A stretch of 64,000 bases of DNA from Paenilisteria portnoyi (GTDB taxonomy: Bacteria; Bacillota; Bacilli; Lactobacillales; Listeriaceae): assembly GCF_014322795.1 (NCBI RefSeq), contig NZ_JAASTT010000013.1, positions 26,290 through 90,289 on the forward strand, given 5' to 3'. A program made the position numbers and the translations under genes. The notes below the pieces were generated by a model that worked only from the letters and a program-made list of their open reading frames with translations, ran no database searches and was not told where the DNA came from. Positions 50,298-59,325 of the stretch are shown here, piece after piece (positions within the stretch are counted from its first letter, which is position 1; the number at the start of each line of letters is the position of its first letter).

Positions 50298-50909
50298 TTA
50301 ATTCACCATCCCTAACAGATAGACACCTGTGAAGATGAAAATCCACACAACGTCTAGGAAATGCCAATAAAGGCTTGAAATGAATACTTTTGATGCTGCT
50401 TGAGCCGTTAAGCCACGCATTTTTATTTGAATTAAGATAAACGTAATCCAGAATAAACCAATCGTTACATGGAGACCATGGGTTCCCAGTAAAACGAAGA
50501 ATGCGGACCAGTAAGAGCCGACTTTTAGCGTTACGCCTTCCATCACATAATTCGTAAACTCATAAATCTCAAAGCCTACGAATCCTGCGCCAAGAAGTAG
50601 CGTAATGATGGAATAAATCATCATGTTTTTGACGTTACCTTTACGCATCTCACCAATAGAAAGACCACACGTAAAACTACTTGTCAAAAGCAAGAATGTC
50701 ATGATTAGAACGAGCGGTAACTCGAACATCTCGGACGGTGGGTGACCCGCGTTAGAGCCACCACTATACATTACAAAATATGTTGCGAACAATGTTCCGA
50801 ATAACGCAATCTCGGCGCCTAGGAAAATCCAGAAGCCTAGAATGTTTAAACCACCTTGTTCCGATTGATATTCTAACGGAAGGCTGGAATTTTCTTTTAT
50901 AGGTTCCAT
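50298..50909 (-). CDS. qoxC: Quinol oxidase subunit III
   Basis: The 203-residue protein has five membrane helices and the subunit III pattern: [39 protein letters not shown] and the family motif [16 protein letters not shown], then [18 protein letters not shown]. It is part of the aa3-600-type menaquinol oxidase. Its start overlaps qoxB by 13 bases. Confidence 0.97.
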   Translation of the reverse strand: MEPIKENSSLPLEYQSEQGGLNILGFWIFLGAEIALFGTLFATYFVMYSGGSNAGHPPSEMFELPLVLIMTFLLLTSSFTCGLSIGEMRKGNVKNMMIYSIITLLLGAGFVGFEIYEFTNYVMEGVTLKVGSYWSAFFVLLGTHGLHVTIGLFWITFILIQIKMRGLTAQAASKVFISSLYWHFLDVVWIFIFTGVYLLGMVN

Positions 50910-52876
50910 GGGTTACCCTCCTTTATGCCAGTTTTAAATTCACGTGCTGCTTGTTCCTCGGTAGCGACAATCTCAGCAACTTCCACATGATAACCATCGT
51001 CTTTCTTGAACGAACGATACGCCATACAAGCAAGCATGCCTAGACCGCCAAGAATACCTAACCAGTACCAATAAAATACTAGCCCAAATCCAGCAACAAA
51101 CAAGCATACAGACATCACAAAGCCAAGTAATGTGTTGTTTGGCATATGAATATGTTTGTAGTCTTTGCCATCATCATACGTTTCACCGCGTTGTTTTTTC
51201 TCCCAGAAATCGTCAAGATCATTCCATTCTGGCAATTTAGCGAAATTATATTTTGGTGGCACCGCAGAAGAAGTTGCCCACTCAAGCGTACGTGCATCCC
51301 ATGGATCACCCGTTGTTTCGCGCTTAGAGTTTTTATGACTGTAGATGATATTCCAACAAAGAATTAAGAATGCTGCACCCATCAAGAACGCGCCTACTGT
51401 TGAAATAAAGTTAAGTGTAGTCCAGCCGTCGCCTTCCACATATGTGCTGATACGACGTGGCATACCATCAAGTCCTAGGAAATATTGCGGGAAGAAACAT
51501 ACGTTAAATCCAATCACAAATACCCAGAAGAACCACTTACCAATTTTTTCATTCAAACGATAGCCGATAATCTTCGGATACCAGTAAATCAAACCTGCGA
51601 AACAAGAGAATACGGTCCCAGCAATCAAAACATAATGGAAATGCGATACTAGGAAATACGTGTTGTGATATTGATAATCGGCTGCTGCCATCGCGAGCAT
51701 AACCCCTGTAACCCCACCAATAACAAAGTTCGGTATGAAAGCCAGTGACCAAAGCATCGGTGTGGTGAAGGATATTCGCCCTTTATACATGGTAAAGAGC
51801 CAGTTGAATATCTTAATCCCGGTCGGTATCGCAATCATCATCGTCGTAATCGAGAAGAACGAGTTAACTGCTGCCCCAGAGCCCATTGTAAAGAAGTGAT
51901 GGACCCAAACTAGGAAACTTAGTAAAGAAATAACAACAACGGCCGCGACCATCGCTGGATAACCAAATAGTTTTTTCTTCGAGAAGGTTGAGATAACCTC
52001 TGAAAAAATACCGAATGCTGGCAAAATAACGATATATACTTCCGGATGTCCCCAAACCCAGAACAGGTTAGCCCACATCATCGGAATTCCGCCATTTGCA
52101 AGCGTGAAGAAGGCCGTTCCGAATAAACGGTCAAACGTCATTAGAGCAAGCGCCACAGTAAGTACTGGGAACGCGAAAACAATAATTAAACAAGTGATCA
52201 GTGATGTCCACGTGAACATTGGCATTTTCATTAATGTCATGCCTTTCGTTCGCATACGCAGAATCGTGACCATGAAGTTAATCCCGGTCATCAGCGTACC
52301 AATACCGGCGATCTGGACTCCGAGTAAGTAGAAGTTAATCCCATAACCTGGACTAAATTCCTCGGCGAGTGGTGCATAGTTAGTCCAACCAGCTGCTGGG
52401 CTACCACCGATTACGAAGGAAATATTGAACAACATTGCCCCCATAAAGAATGTCCAGAAACTCAAATTATTCAAGAATGGGAATGCAACGTCACGCGCCC
52501 CAATTTGAAGCGGTACCGCGATGTTCATTAATCCAATAACGAACGGCATCGCCATAAATAAAATCATAATTGTTCCATGTGTTGTAAATACCTCATTGTA
52601 ATGTTGCGCGTCAAGAAATTCCATTCCTGGCATCGCAAGCTGAGTACGCATCATAAGGGCGTCTACTCCACCACGGAAAAACATTAAAACTGCGGCTAAA
52701 AGATACATAATTCCAAGTCGTTTATGATCAACGGTTGCAATCCACTCTGTAAATAGCCATTTCCATTTCTTTGTATAAGTTAGTAACACGACGATACCAA
52801 TGCTGACAAGAGCGATTGAAATTTGGGCTCCTAAAATCAGCGGGTCGCCGGTGATGATAAATTCATCTAAACTCAT
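50897..52876 (-). CDS. qoxB: Quinol oxidase subunit I
   Basis: The 659-residue heme-copper oxidase subunit carries the heme and CuB ligands: [15 protein letters not shown] (heme His), [16 protein letters not shown] (CuB His and crosslinked Tyr), WVHHFFTMG (two CuB His) and [13 protein letters not shown] (heme ligands). About 14-15 membrane helices are present. It reduces O2 with electrons from menaquinol and pumps protons. It lies 18 bases after qoxA. Confidence 0.98.
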   Translation of the reverse strand: MSLDEFIITGDPLILGAQISIALVSIGIVVLLTYTKKWKWLFTEWIATVDHKRLGIMYLLAAVLMFFRGGVDALMMRTQLAMPGMEFLDAQHYNEVFTTHGTIMILFMAMPFVIGLMNIAVPLQIGARDVAFPFLNNLSFWTFFMGAMLFNISFVIGGSPAAGWTNYAPLAEEFSPGYGINFYLLGVQIAGIGTLMTGINFMVTILRMRTKGMTLMKMPMFTWTSLITCLIIVFAFPVLTVALALMTFDRLFGTAFFTLANGGIPMMWANLFWVWGHPEVYIVILPAFGIFSEVISTFSKKKLFGYPAMVAAVVVISLLSFLVWVHHFFTMGSGAAVNSFFSITTMMIAIPTGIKIFNWLFTMYKGRISFTTPMLWSLAFIPNFVIGGVTGVMLAMAAADYQYHNTYFLVSHFHYVLIAGTVFSCFAGLIYWYPKIIGYRLNEKIGKWFFWVFVIGFNVCFFPQYFLGLDGMPRRISTYVEGDGWTTLNFISTVGAFLMGAAFLILCWNIIYSHKNSKRETTGDPWDARTLEWATSSAVPPKYNFAKLPEWNDLDDFWEKKQRGETYDDGKDYKHIHMPNNTLLGFVMSVCLFVAGFGLVFYWYWLGILGGLGMLACMAYRSFKKDDGYHVEVAEIVATEEQAAREFKTGIKEGNPWNL

Positions 52877-52894
52877 GTTGAAATACCCCCCTTT

Positions 52895-53995
52895 TTAGTG
52901 TCCCGATTGATCGTGATCTGTTGCTTCATCGGTTTTGATTTTGTCACCAATTTTCTTCATTTCTTCATCGTAATGCTTGTCTTTCTTGTAACCAGTACCA
53001 TTTGGAATGATCATTGGTTCCATGTCCATTTGCTCAAAACGCGGGTTCGTAATTGTAACCGGACGTGCTGGCAAAATCGGCTTTGTCGTTCTTGTATCTT
53101 TTGCATTTGGATCATGTGGGTTTGTTAGTTCAAAGCCGAAACGTTTATACGCATAGAAAACGTACTCTGGATCTGCGGCCGGATCAACAAACGCCATATG
53201 TGTGCCAGCATAAGATTGTGGTTTCACATTGCCTGGTAATAATAATTTATCATAGCGATCTTGCGATAAAGTCGGCGCATCAGCTTTCGTTTTCAACGCC
53301 CATTTTTCAAAATCAGCTGGTTTTTGTGCGACAACATCAAATACTTGTCCTGCAAAACCTTCTCCGTTAAAATTCGAGTTACGGCCTTTAAACGTGCCTG
53401 TTTCGTCAGCTTGCAAGTATAAATCCATCGTCATACCACTCATCGCGTACTTCTGTCCACCAAGTTGTGGCACCCAGAAACTCGTCATCGAGTCTGCCGC
53501 GGTAAGCTTGAATAATACCGGTCGATCAGTTGGAATATGTACATAGTTTACAGTTTCAATCGACTGATCTGGATAACTAAAGAACCATTTCCAGTTTGCG
53601 CTAGTCGCATAAATAACAATTGGATCCTTGTGTGAAGTAACCTCTGGCGCTTTTTCGTTCGCGTAAATCGTTTGCACTGTTGGAATAGCTAATGCAATAA
53701 CGATTGCAACCGGAATCAACGTCCATAAAATTTCTAATTTCGTACTACCGTGCATGTTTGGTTCGTAGTTGGAATGATCTTTTCTCTCGCGGTATTTCGT
53801 AATCATAATAACGAATAACACGAAGATCGTGAGTACAATGATAAGCATGAAAATAATCGAATAAATGATTAGATCGCTTTGACTTTGCGCTACTGGACCT
53901 TTTGGATCTAGTACCGTCAAATCACCACAGCCGCTAAGAAGTCCAACAAAGACTAGCGAGACTGTAAGTAGCAATGACTTGAGCATTTTTGACAC
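52895..53995 (-). CDS. qoxA: Quinol oxidase subunit II (lipoprotein)
   Basis: The 366-residue protein has a lipoprotein signal ending in LLSGC, two membrane helices (~38-62 and ~82-105) and an outer cupredoxin domain (YATSANWKWFFSYPDQSIETVNY, ADSMTSFWVPQLGGQKYAM). The CuA ligands of cytochrome c oxidases are missing, as expected for a quinol oxidase. The start is a GTG at 53995, about seven bases after AAGGGGA. It is the first gene of qoxABCD. A perfect dyad lies 39 bases upstream. Confidence 0.97.
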   Translation of the reverse strand: MSKMLKSLLLTVSLVFVGLLSGCGDLTVLDPKGPVAQSQSDLIIYSIIFMLIIVLTIFVLFVIMITKYRERKDHSNYEPNMHGSTKLEILWTLIPVAIVIALAIPTVQTIYANEKAPEVTSHKDPIVIYATSANWKWFFSYPDQSIETVNYVHIPTDRPVLFKLTAADSMTSFWVPQLGGQKYAMSGMTMDLYLQADETGTFKGRNSNFNGEGFAGQVFDVVAQKPADFEKWALKTKADAPTLSQDRYDKLLLPGNVKPQSYAGTHMAFVDPAADPEYVFYAYKRFGFELTNPHDPNAKDTRTTKPILPARPVTITNPRFEQMDMEPMIIPNGTGYKKDKHYDEEMKKIGDKIKTDEATDHDQSGH

Positions 53996-54033
53996 CCGAA
54001 TCCCCTTCTTTCCTTTTAGATGTTGTGTTGCTG

Positions 54034-54055
54034 TGTATTTTTGCGCAAAAATACA
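54034..54055. promoter_or_regulatory. Perfect 22-bp palindrome in the qoxA leader
   Basis: TGTATTTTTGC and its exact complement GCAAAAATACA are fused without a spacer. It lies 39-60 bases before the qoxA start. It may be an operator or an mRNA hairpin; no T-run follows on the minus strand. Confidence 0.45.
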
Positions 54056-54411
54056 ACGCCGCTCTCTGATTTCCCGACCAAAGAGCCTCCCCTAATTGAT
54101 AATATAATGAAATATGGCCAACTAGATTGTGTAGATTTCTCACAATATCACAAACTTTCGATTCGTGAAATTATGAATTTGAAACTGCATGTGCATACTC
54201 GTATACTATTATAGCTTATTTGGTATCTATATTCAAAGCATCAAGACAAGTTATTTTTTTCACAAACTCAAGCGTTACTATTTGAGCATGTCTACCATTT
54301 AAAAATAATTCGTTATTAATAATACTTCTTGTTTACAACTTGAGTAATAGACTCATTTTGATTTTTATGGTTTGTTATAAATAGAACCAAAATACCCAGT
54401 CGTTTTGTTCG

Positions 54412-54425
54412 GAAAAACGCTTTCT
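54412..54425. promoter_or_regulatory. cre-like site upstream of the LPMO gene
   Basis: GAAAAACGCTTTCT matches the CcpA consensus core (AAACGCTTTC) with mismatches at the ends. It lies about 160 bases before the LPMO start, a distance like that at the chitinase gene. Confidence 0.38.
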
Positions 54426-54580
54426 TTCCAAGCGGTCGGCACTTTCTATCTACTCTTTTAAATGCTAATTGGTCTAGTCCGTGTGTACATTGCTTCATTT
54501 TCACAATATCGGGATTACGTGCTAAAACAAAGGGTAAACAAGATATCGAAACATATATAAAATATAGAGGAGTGTTAGTA

Positions 54581-55189
54581 TTGAAAAAGTTTTTAGGGAA
54601 ATCAGTTTTATTTTTTGTAGCGTTCGCATTGTTGTTCGCGACTTTTGCGCCGGGAGCATCTGCGCATGGTTACATTTCAAAACCGGAAAGTCGGGCGTAT
54701 TTGGCTAAATTAGGGATTAATCAAAATGCTGGTGCGATTCAATGGGAGCCGCAAAGTGTTGAAGCGACGGGAAACTTCCCACTTGGCGGACCTTCTGATG
54801 GTACTATCGCAGGCGGAGGTAAATTCCCAGAAATGGACGCGCAAACTCCTGATCGTTGGCACCACGTGGACCTTTTAGGGGGACAAAATAATTTCACTTG
54901 GACGCTCACTGCGCTTCATAGAACAAAAGAATACAAATATTACATTACGAAAAAAGGCTGGAATCCAAATAGCCCTCTAACTCGCGGTGATTTGGAGTTA
55001 TTGACGACGATTGATGCGCATAATGAAGTTCCTACTTCTACAACTGTGAATCATCAAGTACCGCTTCCAACTGACCGTAACGGCTACTATGTCGTTCTTG
55101 GCGTTTGGGAAATCGCGGATACTGGAAATGCATTTTATCAAGCCGTTGATGTCAATTTGATTAACAATGGTACAATGACGTTAAAATAA
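54581..55189 (+). CDS. AA10 lytic polysaccharide monooxygenase (chitin-active)
   Basis: The 202-residue secreted enzyme oxidatively cleaves crystalline chitin. I chose the TTG at 54581, eight bases after GAGGAG; a GTG at 54572 touches the RBS. The signal peptide ends at ASA, so the mature chain begins with His29 (HGYISKPESRAYLA), the copper-binding N-terminus. The second copper His is expected in the DRWHHVDLLG region. WTLTALHRTKEYKYYITKKGW and YVVLGVWEIADTGNAFYQAVDV are family blocks. Unlike some Listeria homologues it has no FnIII or CBM5 extension. It pairs functionally with the chitinase at 26.7 kb. Confidence 0.93.
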   Translation: MKKFLGKSVLFFVAFALLFATFAPGASAHGYISKPESRAYLAKLGINQNAGAIQWEPQSVEATGNFPLGGPSDGTIAGGGKFPEMDAQTPDRWHHVDLLGGQNNFTWTLTALHRTKEYKYYITKKGWNPNSPLTRGDLELLTTIDAHNEVPTSTTVNHQVPLPTDRNGYYVVLGVWEIADTGNAFYQAVDVNLINNGTMTLK

Positions 55190-55199
55190 GCGATAGAAC

Positions 55200-55275
55200 G
55201 AAGCCTCAAATTCGAGGGTAGTAATGCTTAGCAGAGTTTCTGCTAGCCGCTATTCTCTGATTTGAGGCTTTTTTG
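55200..55275 (+). terminator. Branched terminator after the LPMO gene
   Basis: AAGCCTCAAAT pairs with ATTTGAGGCTT over ~75 bases; inside, TAGCAGA/TCTGCTA forms a second hairpin. A T-run follows on the plus strand. Confidence 0.8.
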
Positions 55276-55295
55276 TGTATAGCTTTTCGGAAAAA

Positions 55296-55345
55296 TATAT
55301 AGTAATGACTATATAAACACGCTAATATATAGTTATTACTATATA
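55296..55345. promoter_or_regulatory. Two 20-bp palindromic operators before the satD-like gene
   Basis: TATATAGTAATGACTATATA (55296-55315) and TATATAGTTATTACTATATA (55326-55345) are near-identical dyads 30 bp apart, the second touching the RBS. They imply a dimeric repressor binding twice; no regulator gene is adjacent. Confidence 0.65.
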
Positions 55346-55363
55346 AAAGGAGGTCTTTTTTCA

Positions 55364-56161
55364 ATGAAATCGCTAAAACTCGAAGCTATTTATATGTATA
55401 TTGATATCAGTAGTAGCCGGCACGTTTTTTCTACTTTACATGATGGTACAAAAATCCTCACCTACCTCGCTGATTCTATCAATAATGCCTATCAGGAGCA
55501 CCTGTTGACACCCTTTACCATTAAAGATGGTGATGCAATCGTTGGTGGTGTCTCCGATTTTCAACTGTTACCTGAGATTTATAATCACTGCCTAACGATT
55601 TATTATTCTCCGGAGTTTAAAAACCAGTTAAGTAGCATATCTGTCGTCGTGGATGAGGCGCTGAATTTTTATTTTGGAGCTGGGATTGGTCATATTGACA
55701 CCTCGTCTGACGAAGCTTTGCGCAACATTAATATCGTCAATGGGAGTAGTATTATCAACGCGATCGAGGCCTCGGAAATGGCAAAAACAATCGTGAAGTC
55801 CTAGCATAATCAAAAACGTAGCGCGCTCCACAATGGTGAAGACTATTTTTTTGATAAGCAACCCTTTAAATTCTACTGCATCGCGGAGATAAAATCGTTC
55901 GGTAACGCGGTGAACGCGATGTTCTTCCTAGCTTTTGAGAAGTTGATTAAAAGCGATAAACAGCGCGACCTTTTTCGTATTAAACATAATCATCCTGACT
56001 TTAGCAATATCGAAATTGGCACAGAACTTGGGTATGGCACGCTTAGTAAAGCCGATATTTCTTCCCGTGTTAGTGTCTTGATTGCGAATTCCGATTATTT
56101 CCTTTATAAAAAAGTGCGCTCAGATATCGTGGCTTATTTAGCCGATTTGCAGAAAATATAG
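55364..56161 (+). pseudogene. SatD-like gene with an in-frame stop codon
   Basis: The frame starts at ATG 55364 after AAGGAGG. The first 146 residues follow the SatD pattern (FTIKDGDAIVGG, FYFGAGIGHIDT, INAIEASEMAKTI). A TAG at 55802-55804 interrupts it; the same frame then continues without shift through HNGEDYFF to IGTELGYGTLSKADISSRVS and ends at 56161, which looks like the C-terminal HTH-like half. So the gene is split by one nonsense codon. Function of SatD is not well defined; in streptococci it lies in an acid-tolerance operon. Confidence 0.62.
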
Positions 56162-56174
56162 GGAGGTACGACTC

Positions 56175-56357
56175 ATGATTAACCTCCTACTTCCACTACT
56201 TCTAGCCCATTTTCTAGCGGATTTCGTACCGCAAACTGATAAGATCGCCAGCATCAAAAAAGAACGCTTTTCCTATCATTTATACCCTCCACTTGTAAGC
56301 GTTATATTTGCTTGTTTATATTTGTTTCTTTATAATAATACACAAGAAACAACATAA
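56175..56357 (+). pseudogene. DUF3307-like membrane protein, severely truncated
   Basis: The 60-residue product begins MINLLLPLLLAHFLADFVPQ with TDKIASIKKERFSYH, the N-terminus of DUF3307 proteins, which are normally about 240 residues with several membrane helices. One more hydrophobic segment follows and the frame ends. It has an RBS (GGGAGG) and sits 13 bases after the satD-like frame, the usual SatD-DUF3307 pairing. Most of the gene has been lost. Confidence 0.6.
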
Positions 56358-56374
56358 AACAAGGAGGAAATCAC

Positions 56375-57820
56375 ATGAATCAACATAAAATGTATATCAA
56401 TGGGGAATTTGTTTTATCTAGCGACGGAGCGTTTTTTGATGTCATCAATCCATCTACGGAGGAAGTTATCTCACAAGTACCGAAAGCAACGAAAGCCGAT
56501 GCAACACGGGCGATTGATGCTGCCGAAGATGCACAAATCGCGTGGGAAGCTCTACCTGCTGTAGAACGTGGCGTTTATCTACATAAAATCGCTGCGAAAA
56601 TTCGCGAACAAGTGCCTGAAATCGCCAAGCTTATTTCCGAAGAAGTCGGTAAAACATTGGCTTTATCTGAGGTTGAGGTGAATTTTACCGCTGATTACTT
56701 AGATTATATGGCGGAATGGGCGCGTAGATATGAAGGGGAAATTTTGCAAAGTGATCGGCCAAATGAGCACATTTTTGTATTCAAGAAAGCTATCGGGGTT
56801 ACAACTGGAATTTTGCCATGGAACTTCCCGTTCTTCTTAATCGCTCGAAAAATGGCTCCAGCGCTCATTACTGGTAATACAATCGTAGTGAAACCCAGTG
56901 CGGAATCCCCAAATAATGCGGTTGCCTTCACAAAAATCGTGGACCAAATCGGCTTACCAAAAGGCGTTTACAACATGATAACTGGGCGCGGCGGGGAAAT
57001 TGGTGATGAGTTGGCAGGAAATCCGAAAGTTGGCCTAGTTTCCTTGACCGGAAGTGAACCAGCAGGCCAAAAAGTGATGCAAGCGGCGAGTGAGAATATC
57101 ACGAAAGTCAACTTGGAACTCGGCGGAAAAGCACCGGCTATCGTTCTAAATGACGCCGATTTAGATTTAGCCGTCAAAGCAATTGTTGATTCTCGCGTCA
57201 TTAACAGCGGCCAGGTCTGCAACTGTGTCGAGCGTATTTACGTACAAGAAGACGTGAAAGATGCCTTCACTGATAAATTCGTGAAAGCAATGGAAGCCGT
57301 TCAATATGGTGATCCACTTGCATCTGGAGACCTTGATATGGGGCCTCTTGTGAATAAAAGCGCCCAACAATCCGTTCAAGCAAAAGTCGATCGTGCCGTT
57401 GCACAAGGTGCGAAAGTCTTGACTGGCGGGAAAGCCGTCGAAGGAACAGGATTCTTCTTCCAACCAACTGTCATTGCGGACGCGACCAACGACATGGAAA
57501 TCATGCATGACGAAGTATTTGGCCCAGTCGCACCGATTGGCACATTCAAAACGCTAGACGAAGCCATCAAACTAGCCAACGATTGCGATTATGGCTTAAC
57601 TTCTTCCGTTTATACGACCAATCTAGACCGCGCAATGAAAGTGATTCGTCAATTGAAATTCGGCGAAACGTATGTAAACCGTGAGAATTTTGAAGCGATG
57701 CAAGGCTTCCACGCCGGCTTCCGCAAATCAGGAATCGGCGGCGCTGACGGAAAACACGGCCTCGAAGAATACTTGCAAACACATGTCGTTTACTTACAAT
57801 TCGACCAAAACGTCCAATAA
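56375..57820 (+). CDS. aldA: Aldehyde dehydrogenase, lactaldehyde/glycolaldehyde type
   Basis: The 481-residue NAD-dependent enzyme oxidises L-lactaldehyde to lactate and glycolaldehyde to glycolate. The catalytic Cys is in SRVINSGQVCNCVERIYV, the general base Glu in VNLELGGKAPAIV, and the cofactor region is GVTTGILPWNFPFFLIARK. The ending FEAMQGFHAGFRKSGIGGAD and EYLQTHVVYLQ is very close to E. coli AldA. It completes the oxidative branch of rhamnose use, whose reductive branch is FucO in the rha operon. AAGGAGG precedes the ATG. It ends at a terminator. Confidence 0.88.
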   Translation: MNQHKMYINGEFVLSSDGAFFDVINPSTEEVISQVPKATKADATRAIDAAEDAQIAWEALPAVERGVYLHKIAAKIREQVPEIAKLISEEVGKTLALSEVEVNFTADYLDYMAEWARRYEGEILQSDRPNEHIFVFKKAIGVTTGILPWNFPFFLIARKMAPALITGNTIVVKPSAESPNNAVAFTKIVDQIGLPKGVYNMITGRGGEIGDELAGNPKVGLVSLTGSEPAGQKVMQAASENITKVNLELGGKAPAIVLNDADLDLAVKAIVDSRVINSGQVCNCVERIYVQEDVKDAFTDKFVKAMEAVQYGDPLASGDLDMGPLVNKSAQQSVQAKVDRAVAQGAKVLTGGKAVEGTGFFFQPTVIADATNDMEIMHDEVFGPVAPIGTFKTLDEAIKLANDCDYGLTSSVYTTNLDRAMKVIRQLKFGETYVNRENFEAMQGFHAGFRKSGIGGADGKHGLEEYLQTHVVYLQFDQNVQ

Positions 57821-57823
57821 AAA

Positions 57824-57873
57824 AAGGGAGCTCTTCCAAAAGCATAACCATCATGCTTTGCGAAGAGCTCTTT
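57824..57873. terminator. Bidirectional terminator after aldA
   Basis: AAAGGGAGCTCTTC pairs with GAAGAGCTCTTT, with an inner AAAGCAT/ATGCTTT stem. Confidence 0.82.
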
Positions 57874-57878
57874 CTTGT

Positions 57879-58298
57879 TTATTTATCCATTATTGGGATA
57901 TAAATCGTGAAATCTGCTTCTCTTAAATCTTCCAAATTAAATGTTCCTGCCACAGTAACCGTGTCACTTTGCATAACTTCACCGTATGATTGGCCGATAA
58001 AGCCGTCAATCGCCGTGCGTTCTTTTGCTTGTGTCACAAATTTGGCGTATTTGCCTTCCGTGATTTCGAACGATGTATCGCCATTATCCGCGCCTGATTT
58101 AGCCACCAAATAAGTTTGCACGCCGTCGATATTCGCATTAATACCAACAAAATCCGTCGCTGTTTTTGCAAATTCTGCTACAGCGGCTTCTTTAATTTCA
58201 CTCATCACGGCGAAACCTTTTTGCGGATCAAATTCCGGGATTTCAACTCTGCTTCCAGAAAAAATTTCTTTGTTTAATTGTACGATTTCAAATGACAT
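57879..58298 (-). CDS. GyrI-like / AraC effector-binding domain protein
   Basis: The 139-residue protein (start ATG 58298 after GGAGGG) has the SOUL/GyrI-like pattern seen in standalone effector-binding domains: IFSGSRVEIPEFDPQKGFAVMSEI near the start, ITEGKYAKFVTQAKE in the middle and ADFTIYIPIMDK at the end. Such proteins bind small hydrophobic ligands. It is divergent from a WYL regulator, so the two probably share control. Confidence 0.78.
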   Translation of the reverse strand: MSFEIVQLNKEIFSGSRVEIPEFDPQKGFAVMSEIKEAAVAEFAKTATDFVGINANIDGVQTYLVAKSGADNGDTSFEITEGKYAKFVTQAKERTAIDGFIGQSYGEVMQSDTVTVAGTFNLEDLREADFTIYIPIMDK

Positions 58299-58400
58299 AT
58301 TGTTTCCCTCCAAAAATGACTGTAAATTTGTTATGATGTAACTATATCACGCGAATGTTGACAGCTATATGTCATCATTTGAATTTAAGGAGAAAATAAA

Positions 58401-59321
58401 ATGAAAATTGAGCGGCTCATCGGAATTATCATGTTACTACTTCAACGCGAACTTGTCAGTGCTGCCGAAATGGCAACAATGTTCGAGGTAACGAAACGAA
58501 CCATTTATCGTGATGTAGACACGCTTTCTATGGCGAATATCCCCATTTATACAATGCCTGGCGTGAAAGGCGGAATTGGAATTATGCCGACCTATAAAGT
58601 CGATAAAAAACTCCTAACCGTCGAAGATTTAACCGCAATCATCACGGGTTTAAGCGGCTTTGAACAACTTTTATCCTCCGCTGATATTAAAAAGACCCTG
58701 CAAAAAATGAAAAATATGCTTGGCCACGAAAACGAGCTTCCTGCTAGTTCTATTTCTCTCGATTTCTCGAATTTGGCGATGAAACAAGAATTTAATGAAA
58801 ATGTCGAGCGTCTGCATTTAGCCATTAAGAAGCAGCAGTTTGTAGCGCTAACATACATTGACCGCGATGGAAATCAGACCATACGGAGAGTCGAGCCCTA
58901 TCATCTACTTTTCCGCAACCGGTCTTGGTATTTACAAGGGTACAGCTTAGAGCGCCAAGACTTTCGCACGTTTAAACTATCGCGGGTCATCGAGTCGGAA
59001 GTAGCCGCCGAAACATTCGAAGCGCGCCCATTCATATTGAAACCATTTCGCGCAGCAACAACAACGACACCATTTCAAATGAAGGAAGCGAGCCTTATTA
59101 TCGATAAAATAGCCCGCGAACAAATCGCTCTACGCTTCGGAGTAACGACGATTGAACCACTAGACGAATCCTATTTTTCAGCAAAAGTGACACTGCCAAA
59201 TCATGAAGTTGGCTACCGATTTCTGCTGAATCTTGGCGCACATGTCACCGTCCGCAAACCCGGAGAATTCTATGATGGCTTCGTTGCGTATTTGCAGGAA
59301 ATTCAACGTAAGTATGACTAA
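58401..59321 (+). CDS. HTH-WYL (YafY-type) transcriptional regulator
   Basis: The 306-residue protein has an N-terminal DeoR-like HTH (ELVSAAEMATMFEVTKRTIY, RDVDTLSMANIPIYT) and a WYL domain near residues 140-220 (LTYIDRDGNQTIRRVEPYHL, SWYLQGYSLERQDFRTFKLS), followed by a WCX-like C-terminal part. WYL domains sense nucleic acids or small ligands. RBS AAGGAG is 10 bases before the ATG. It is transcribed away from the effector-binding gene and convergent with the methyltransferase gene, four bases apart. Confidence 0.92.
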   Translation: MKIERLIGIIMLLLQRELVSAAEMATMFEVTKRTIYRDVDTLSMANIPIYTMPGVKGGIGIMPTYKVDKKLLTVEDLTAIITGLSGFEQLLSSADIKKTLQKMKNMLGHENELPASSISLDFSNLAMKQEFNENVERLHLAIKKQQFVALTYIDRDGNQTIRRVEPYHLLFRNRSWYLQGYSLERQDFRTFKLSRVIESEVAAETFEARPFILKPFRAATTTTPFQMKEASLIIDKIAREQIALRFGVTTIEPLDESYFSAKVTLPNHEVGYRFLLNLGAHVTVRKPGEFYDGFVAYLQEIQRKYD

Positions 59322-59325
59322 TGAG

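Larger units (their letters stand above)
53996..54580. other. Divergent upstream region of qoxA and the LPMO gene
   Basis: About 585 bases hold the qox promoter region on the minus strand and the LPMO promoter region on the plus strand. I see a 22-bp dyad at 54034-54055 and a cre-like site at 54412-54425. No promoter could be fixed with confidence, and no gene is supported. Confidence 0.45.

Noticed and set aside
54110..54160. Rex-type operator before qoxA
   Set aside because: TTGTGATATTGTGAG resembles half of a Rex site, but the second half (TTCACAA) is not in the right position.
54316..54504. 62-codon minus-strand frame between qoxA and the LPMO gene
   Set aside because: No RBS, no family, and it covers the cre-like site and promoter region of the LPMO gene.
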